NCBI GenBank assembly: GCA_030425705.1
Contig: JAUHZU010000007.1
Coordinates: 62,001 to 126,000 of the forward strand
Direction: 5' to 3'
Length of the DNA stretch: 64,000 nucleotides
Source of the DNA: Phycisphaerae bacterium
GTDB taxonomy: Bacteria > Planctomycetota > Phycisphaerae > Phycisphaerales > Phycisphaeraceae
The notes beneath the pieces are model-generated. The model was not told the DNA's origin. It searched no databases and saw only the letters and a list, made by a program, of their open reading frames with translations. A program made the position numbers and the translations under genes. Numbering within the stretch: the stretch's first letter is position 1; every line of letters starts with the position of its first letter. Below, piece by piece: positions 59,672 through 64,000 of this stretch.

Positions 59672-60243
59672 GTCGTCGGGGGGTCTTCCTGCGGGGTTTC
59701 ATCGGGCCGTCGGCCGAAGACCAGCCACAACAGGCGGCGCCGGAGCCCGTCCAGCTCGGCGATCGCGTCGTCGCGGCCCTCGGCATACATCGCGTGGATG
59801 TAGAGGTTCTGGCCGGACTCGTCGATATCCGCGCTCAGAGTGCCGGGCGTCAGGGTGATCGCGTTAGCAAGCGTGGTCACCTGTGCGCGGGTCAGGCCGG
59901 CCACGGGGTAGCGGATCATCCGCGGCTTCATGTGGAAGCCCGGCGTGATGATCTCCCACGCGACGTCGAGGTTCGCCTTGATCAGGATGTAGAGGAAGTA
60001 CACGCCGAACCGCAGCACATTGACCAGCCGCAACGCATAACCGACGACCGGGACGCTCGGCCGACTCGGCGAGGCGGCGGCAGAGGTGTCGGCCGTCTGG
60101 ACCGACCCGATGACGCGCGAGGCGAGCGTGATGATCAGCGCACTGATCACAAACCCCAGCACACCGTTGAGGAATGACGAGCTCTGCCAGAGCAGCAGCC
60201 AGAGCAGCGTAAACGCACAATTGAGCAGCAGGCGGATCATCAT
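59668..60243 (-). CDS. mrpE: Mrp Na+/H+ antiporter subunit E
   Basis: The 191-residue protein has two membrane helices near the N-terminus, a third about residue 75-95 (FGVYFLYILIKANLDVAWEI) and a soluble C-terminal domain. The latter shows TTLANAITLTPGTLSADIDE, the MrpE signature. An insertion of about 20 small and polar residues (residues 50-70) separates the second and third helices. It overlaps its neighbours by four bases on both sides. Confidence 0.92.
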   Translation of the reverse strand: MMIRLLLNCAFTLLWLLLWQSSSFLNGVLGFVISALIITLASRVIGSVQTADTSAAASPSRPSVPVVGYALRLVNVLRFGVYFLYILIKANLDVAWEIITPGFHMKPRMIRYPVAGLTRAQVTTLANAITLTPGTLSADIDESGQNLYIHAMYAEGRDDAIAELDGLRRRLLWLVFGRRPDETPQEDPPTT

Positions 60244-61952
60244 GGCGACACCTCCGCGGGGGCATGCGTGGCGACTTCAGCAAGGACCGGTGAACCGGCC
60301 CGCTCATCCGTTCTCACATCGGTTGTGGCGGGGCTGCCTTGCACAGAATCAACTTGTATCTCGGCGTGTTCCGCAGCCAGGGACTCGGCGGTGGCGTAGG
60401 CCTCGTCGCCCAGGACCGCGGTGATGTAGGCCTTCGGGTTTTCCAGTTGTTCACCCGCCTTGAAGGCGACGGTGTAGACCGGTTCGGCGCCGAAACCCAG
60501 GAACAGCGCGGCAAGGACGAGCATCGCGATCCCGAAGTAGGCCGGGCGATTACCCGCGATCACCGCCTTGGGCTCGGTCTGAACGGGGTAGCCATCTTTG
60601 GGCGTGGGGTTGCAGTAGCCGTAGCTCCAGATCTTGAGCATGGACAGCAGGGTCAGCGCACCGGTCACGAGGCCAACCACACCCAGGTACCAGTACCCTT
60701 CGCCGAAGCCCGAGCGGATGATGACCATCTTGCCGAAGAACCCTGACAGTGGAGGGAGCCCGACCAGCGACATCGCGGCGATGAAGAAGAGGACGCCCAG
60801 CTTCCAGTCTCGCTTGAGCAGCCCGCCGAGCTTGTCGAGGTCGTCGGTGCCGGCGTGCTTCTCCATCACGCCGCAGCAGAGGAACAGCGCGCACTTCACG
60901 ACCATGTGCTGGATCATGTAGAACGCACAGCCCGCCAGCGCGTTGCCGGACATCACGGCGATGCCGAAGACCATGTAGCCGACCTGGCTGATAACGTGGA
61001 TCGAGAGGATCCGCCGGACCTCGTGCTGCGAGACCGCGCCGAGGACGGCGAGGAACATCGTGAACGCCGCGGCGACGACGAGGATGACCTGGATCGTCAG
61101 CGATATTCCGCCCGCGCCGTCGGACGCGAAGATGAGCGGGAACAGCCGGGCGACCGTGTAGACGCCGACCTTGGTCAGCAGCCCGCCGAAGAGACCGGCC
61201 ACGGCGATGGGGATCGTGTAGTACGTGTCCGGCAGCCAGAACCACAGCGGGAAGAACGCGCCCTTGAGCCCGAACACCAGCAGGAACATCACCGCCAGCG
61301 CGGTGAACCCCGTCGGAAGCGAGCGGGCCGGGTCGGCCTCGATCTCGGCGACAATGCGTGCGAGGTCGGCGATATTGAGCGTGCCGAACATGCCGTAGAC
61401 CATGCCCGCCGCCATAAGGAAAATGGTCGACGCGAGGACATTGAGCAGGACGTACTTGTACGCCTGCCTCATCTGTTTCATACCCGTGCCGATGACCAGC
61501 AGCGAGTAGCTGGACATGAGCATGACCTCGAAGGCGACGAAAAGGTTGAACAGGTCGCCGGTGAGGAAGCTCATGTTCACGCCGAACAGCAGCATCTGCA
61601 TCAGCGGGTGGTAGTACCGCCGTTCCACGGCCGGGTCGAGGGTCGAGAAGCTGTGGATATAGCTGCCCAGGGCGACCGTCGCGGCCGCGGCGATCAGCAG
61701 GCCCGACAGCGAGTCGAAGACCATCGTGATGCCGAAGGGCGCCTTCCACCCGCCCATCTGCGAGACTAGGACCGAGTCCGCCCCGGTCAGCGGCGCGGTG
61801 TAGAGCAGGAAGTACATCGACAACGCGAGCACCGCGACGAAGCTCGCGATGCTGACGCAGCGCGACGCCGCCCGCTGGTTGATGAGGAAGACGTTCAGCA
61901 CGCCCGCCGCCAGCGGGATAACACACAGCAGGATGATCAGGTCGGTGTTCAT
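60240..61952 (-). CDS. mrpD: Mrp Na+/H+ antiporter subunit D
   Basis: The 570-residue protein is the NuoM/NuoN-like ion-translocating subunit, with about 14 membrane segments. Visible family sequence includes GDLFNLFVAFEVMLMSSYSL with the conserved Glu, FGLKGAFFPLWFWLPDTYYT with the conserved Lys, and SIHVISQVGYMVFGIAV. The C-terminal 60 residues after the last helix are a soluble, variable tail (AEHAEIQVDSVQGSPATTD). It overlaps mrpC and mrpE by four bases. Confidence 0.94.
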   Translation of the reverse strand: MNTDLIILLCVIPLAAGVLNVFLINQRAASRCVSIASFVAVLALSMYFLLYTAPLTGADSVLVSQMGGWKAPFGITMVFDSLSGLLIAAAATVALGSYIHSFSTLDPAVERRYYHPLMQMLLFGVNMSFLTGDLFNLFVAFEVMLMSSYSLLVIGTGMKQMRQAYKYVLLNVLASTIFLMAAGMVYGMFGTLNIADLARIVAEIEADPARSLPTGFTALAVMFLLVFGLKGAFFPLWFWLPDTYYTIPIAVAGLFGGLLTKVGVYTVARLFPLIFASDGAGGISLTIQVILVVAAAFTMFLAVLGAVSQHEVRRILSIHVISQVGYMVFGIAVMSGNALAGCAFYMIQHMVVKCALFLCCGVMEKHAGTDDLDKLGGLLKRDWKLGVLFFIAAMSLVGLPPLSGFFGKMVIIRSGFGEGYWYLGVVGLVTGALTLLSMLKIWSYGYCNPTPKDGYPVQTEPKAVIAGNRPAYFGIAMLVLAALFLGFGAEPVYTVAFKAGEQLENPKAYITAVLGDEAYATAESLAAEHAEIQVDSVQGSPATTDVRTDERAGSPVLAEVATHAPAEVSP

Positions 61953-62437
61953 GCCTGCGCGGGGCCTCCATCCGGCTCGGGGGCTGGTTCCTGCGCCAGC
62001 TCGGCGATCGCGAGGGTGTGCGTCCGCCGACTGGTGACAACCAGCAGGGTCAGCAGGAACGCCATCACGCCGAAACTGATCACGATGGCGGTCAGGATCA
62101 GCGCCTGCGGCAGCGGGTCGACGATCGTCGCGAGCGGGTCGGTCATCGGCTCGTGGTGTTCCAGCACCGGCGGCTGCTTGATGTTGACGCCTGTCATGAG
62201 CGGGTGCCGTTGCTCATCCAGGTGCTCAGAGATCGGCTCAAGCGTCGCTGGTGCACGGGATGCTTCCGCTCCGTGCGTGTGCAGGATCGGCGAGCCACTC
62301 ATCGCGATGATCGAGAGGTTGGCCGCGTGCCCAAGCAGGAACACGCCCATGGCGATGCCCTTCAGCTCACGGCCGAGCATCAGATAGATGCTGACACCGA
62401 ACGTCACCGCCACACAGATCGCGAGGACCATCGTCAT
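61949..62437 (-). CDS. mrpC: Mrp Na+/H+ antiporter subunit C
   Basis: The 162-residue protein is the NuoK-like subunit, with three membrane segments: AICVAVTFGVSIYLMLG, GVFLLGHAANLSIIAM and, after a long loop, LILTAIVISFGVMAFLLTLL. The loop between the second and third (about 48-105) is longer than usual and rich in His and Pro, a feature of periplasm-facing parts here. The conserved TDPLPQALILTAIVI is present as MTDPLATIVDPLPQALILTA. It overlaps its neighbours by four bases. Confidence 0.93.
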   Translation of the reverse strand: MTMVLAICVAVTFGVSIYLMLGRELKGIAMGVFLLGHAANLSIIAMSGSPILHTHGAEASRAPATLEPISEHLDEQRHPLMTGVNIKQPPVLEHHEPMTDPLATIVDPLPQALILTAIVISFGVMAFLLTLLVVTSRRTHTLAIAELAQEPAPEPDGGPAQA

Positions 62438-62856
62438 GCCGGGTCCACCTCCCCGCCGAGGCGGAAGATCATGCCCGCCGCCACGCCGACGACGACCATG
62501 AGCACACCGAGGTCGAAGAACAGCGCAGTCGGCACGTGGATCGCTTCGCCCAGCAGGTGCACATACGGTGCGCGTGAAGTAAGCAATGGGTGCCCGAACA
62601 AGAGCGGCACGACCCCGGTGACACCCGCCATCGCCAGCCCGCCGGCGATCAGCAGCCGCGGGTGGAAAGGCATCACCGACGCCATCACGTCCCGGCCGTG
62701 CGACATCCGCACCATCACCAGCGCGACCGCGGCGATGAGCCCGCCGATGAACCCGCCGCCCGGCTGGTTGTGCCCCTTGAGTGCCATATACACCGCAAAC
62801 AGCAGCGTGAGCGGGAAGATCAGCCCCATCGCGGTCCGGAGGATGGATGAACTCAT
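62434..62856 (-). CDS. mrpB: Mrp Na+/H+ antiporter subunit B
   Basis: The 140-residue protein has four membrane segments and the MrpB signature: LLFAVYMALKGHNQPGGGFI GGLIAAVALVM when read in two parts, then ALFFDLGVLMVVVGVAAGMI. It overlaps the end of mrpA and the start of mrpC by four bases. A separate MrpB besides the B-like domain fused to MrpA is the usual seven-gene Mrp arrangement. Confidence 0.93.
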   Translation of the reverse strand: MSSSILRTAMGLIFPLTLLFAVYMALKGHNQPGGGFIGGLIAAVALVMVRMSHGRDVMASVMPFHPRLLIAGGLAMAGVTGVVPLLFGHPLLTSRAPYVHLLGEAIHVPTALFFDLGVLMVVVGVAAGMIFRLGGEVDPA

Positions 62857-64000
62857 GCCGTCACCCCCGGTTGCTCGGTGTTGTTTGGTTTAGCGGTTCG
62901 GCCGTCGCGGCGTCGGCGGTGGGGCATCATGGACCAGACGCCCATCGCGGCGATGCCCAGGACAGTGATCTCGCCGAGCGTATCGAAGCCGCGGAAGTCG
63001 ACGAGGATGACGTTGACGACGTTGGTCCCGCCGCCGCCGCGCAGTTCCGGGCCGTCCGCACCTGCCATCGCGGTATCGAGCCCGTCTTTGTTGCCATAGC
63101 TGTGCTGGGCCATCGTCTTCCCGAGCGGGTATTTGCCGGGGTTGGTCGCCGAGCGGTCCGTGCTCGCGGCGATGAGCGTCATCCAGCCGAACACGCCGCC
63201 GACCACACATGACAGCACCAGCCGCCAGGCCTTGTTGCCCAGCTTGATCGTGTGCAGCTTCTCGCGCGGCAGCAGGCGGAGCACGATGACGAACAGGATC
63301 ACCGAGATGATCTCGAACATGAGCTGCGTCAGCGCGAGGTCCGGGGCCTGATACACCAGGTAGAGCCCGACCACCGCGAAGCCGCAGGCCCCCAGGAACA
63401 GCACACGGACGATCCGCACCTCGGTCATGGGGATCAGCACCGCCGTGAGACAGACGATCAGCCCCAGCAGGATGCCCGGCCAGTACTCGAACAGGTTGCC
63501 TGCCGTATCGCTTGACAGCGCCGCGAGCATGCCGCCGTCGTTGTCAGCGAGATCGACCTGCACCGCCCACGTGAACCCGAGCAGCAGCGCCCCGAGCACG
63601 AACAGCAGGTAGTGCTTGAGGTTGCCGGTCTGGATCAGGCGGAAGCACCGCCCGCCGCCGGTGACCGACAGCCAGTACATCGCGGGGTAGATGCGGTCGG
63701 CAAAGTCACCGATCGATCCGCGCAGGGGCTTGGCCAGCCCGACGATAACGCCCAGGACGATCGCGATCGCCGAACAGATCAGCGGCGTGCCGATGGACAG
63801 TTCGGTGAGGTTGGGGAGGCCACCGTAATGCGACGCGAAGTAGTTGTGCGCCGTCGCCGGCTGCTCGAACAGCCCGAGCATCCGGGACCAGGCGAGCTTG
63901 GGGAACACGCCGCCGACGAACTGCAGCGAGACGATAAGGGCCCCGGGCAGCCAGATGAGGTGGGCGAGCAGGCCGTGCTCGTGCGCGTGTTCGTGGTGGT
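62853..64000 (-). CDS. mrpA: Mrp Na+/H+ antiporter subunit A, C-terminal part
   Basis: The frame is open to the window edge; about 381 residues are present, and the NuoL-like main part lies beyond. A His-rich stretch (HHEHAHEHG) starts the visible part. Several membrane segments follow, with TPLICSAIAIVLGVIVGLAK and the DUF4040 region VLIPMTEVRIVRVLFLGACG then YQAPDLALTQLMFEIISVIL. It ends in the MbhE-like segment TLGEITVLGIAAMGVWSMMP. MrpA carries one of the ion paths. Its stop overlaps mrpB by four bases, so all six junctions of the operon are 4-base overlaps. Confidence 0.92.
   Translation of the reverse strand, partial: HHEHAHEHGLLAHLIWLPGALIVSLQFVGGVFPKLAWSRMLGLFEQPATAHNYFASHYGGLPNLTELSIGTPLICSAIAIVLGVIVGLAKPLRGSIGDFADRIYPAMYWLSVTGGGRCFRLIQTGNLKHYLLFVLGALLLGFTWAVQVDLADNDGGMLAALSSDTAGNLFEYWPGILLGLIVCLTAVLIPMTEVRIVRVLFLGACGFAVVGLYLVYQAPDLALTQLMFEIISVILFVIVLRLLPREKLHTIKLGNKAWRLVLSCVVGGVFGWMTLIAASTDRSATNPGKYPLGKTMAQHSYGNKDGLDTAMAGADGPELRGGGGTNVVNVILVDFRGFDTLGEITVLGIAAMGVWSMMPHRRRRDGRTAKPNNTEQPGVTA

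Overview
The window is GC-rich, gene-dense bacterial chromosome. Its gene content points to Planctomycetota, most likely class Phycisphaerae. The evidence is a mixture of ordinary core genes with planctomycete-style zinc-ribbon membrane proteins, FG-GAP/VCBS proteins, a hydroxysqualene dehydroxylase-like flavoprotein, a bacterial RIO kinase, core genes cut loose from their usual operons (rpsR, atpC, nuoC), and many genes with no Shine-Dalgarno sequence. Two CPA2 antiporters and a complete Mrp Na+/H+ antiporter operon suggest a marine or salt-exposed life. The taxonomic call is an inference from content and style; no rRNA gene is present.

Layout. 1-6.2 kb: a divergent PIN/TRAM membrane protein, an SRP RNA gene that no protein call reveals, dnaX with an A10 slippage site, an AsmA-like protein, ebfC, and a VCBS protein broken by one in-frame TGA. 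6.3-9.2 kb: a minus-strand operon of two GT4 glycosyltransferases and a CBM48-like protein. 9.4-15.9 kb: HpnE-like oxidoreductase, a three-gene ABC-2 exporter, recA with a recognisable promoter, and small zinc-ribbon proteins. 16-22.8 kb: tandem antiporters with C-terminal EIIA-like domains, then a receiver-like protein, a diguanylate cyclase and a sirtuin. 22.9-36.6 kb: transketolase, MotA/TolQ-type channel, alpha-glucan phosphorylase, thiL-tsaE, yacG, a Fur-like regulator, hom, glutamate dehydrogenase and a secreted esterase. 36.6-47.4 kb: aspS, ribE, a NIF3 protein, rpsR, terC, a RIO kinase with a structured leader, and uvrA. 47.5-58.8 kb: a Tat-exported dioxygenase, atpC, mrdA-rodA (cell elongation), rsmG, a metallo-beta-lactamase-fold hydrolase, a secreted phosphatase/nuclease, asnB, nadD and nuoC. 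58.9-64 kb: mrpA-G, read leftwards, mrpA running off the window.

Two features run through the whole window. First, at least a dozen genes carry a TANNNT hexamer ending six to nine bases before the start codon, which is what leaderless transcription looks like; this decides several starts (asnB, rsmG, the AsmA-like gene). Second, genes are packed with 4-base ATGA/GTGA overlaps, and convergent genes twice share overlapping stop codons.

The most interesting items are the dnaX slippage cassette (with loss of the DnaX zinc cysteines), the in-frame TGA of the VCBS gene, the SRP RNA with an unusual apical loop, the leaderless promoter class, and the RIO-kinase leader with a strongly initiated short ORF. 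No transposon, prophage, CRISPR array or defence island is visible.
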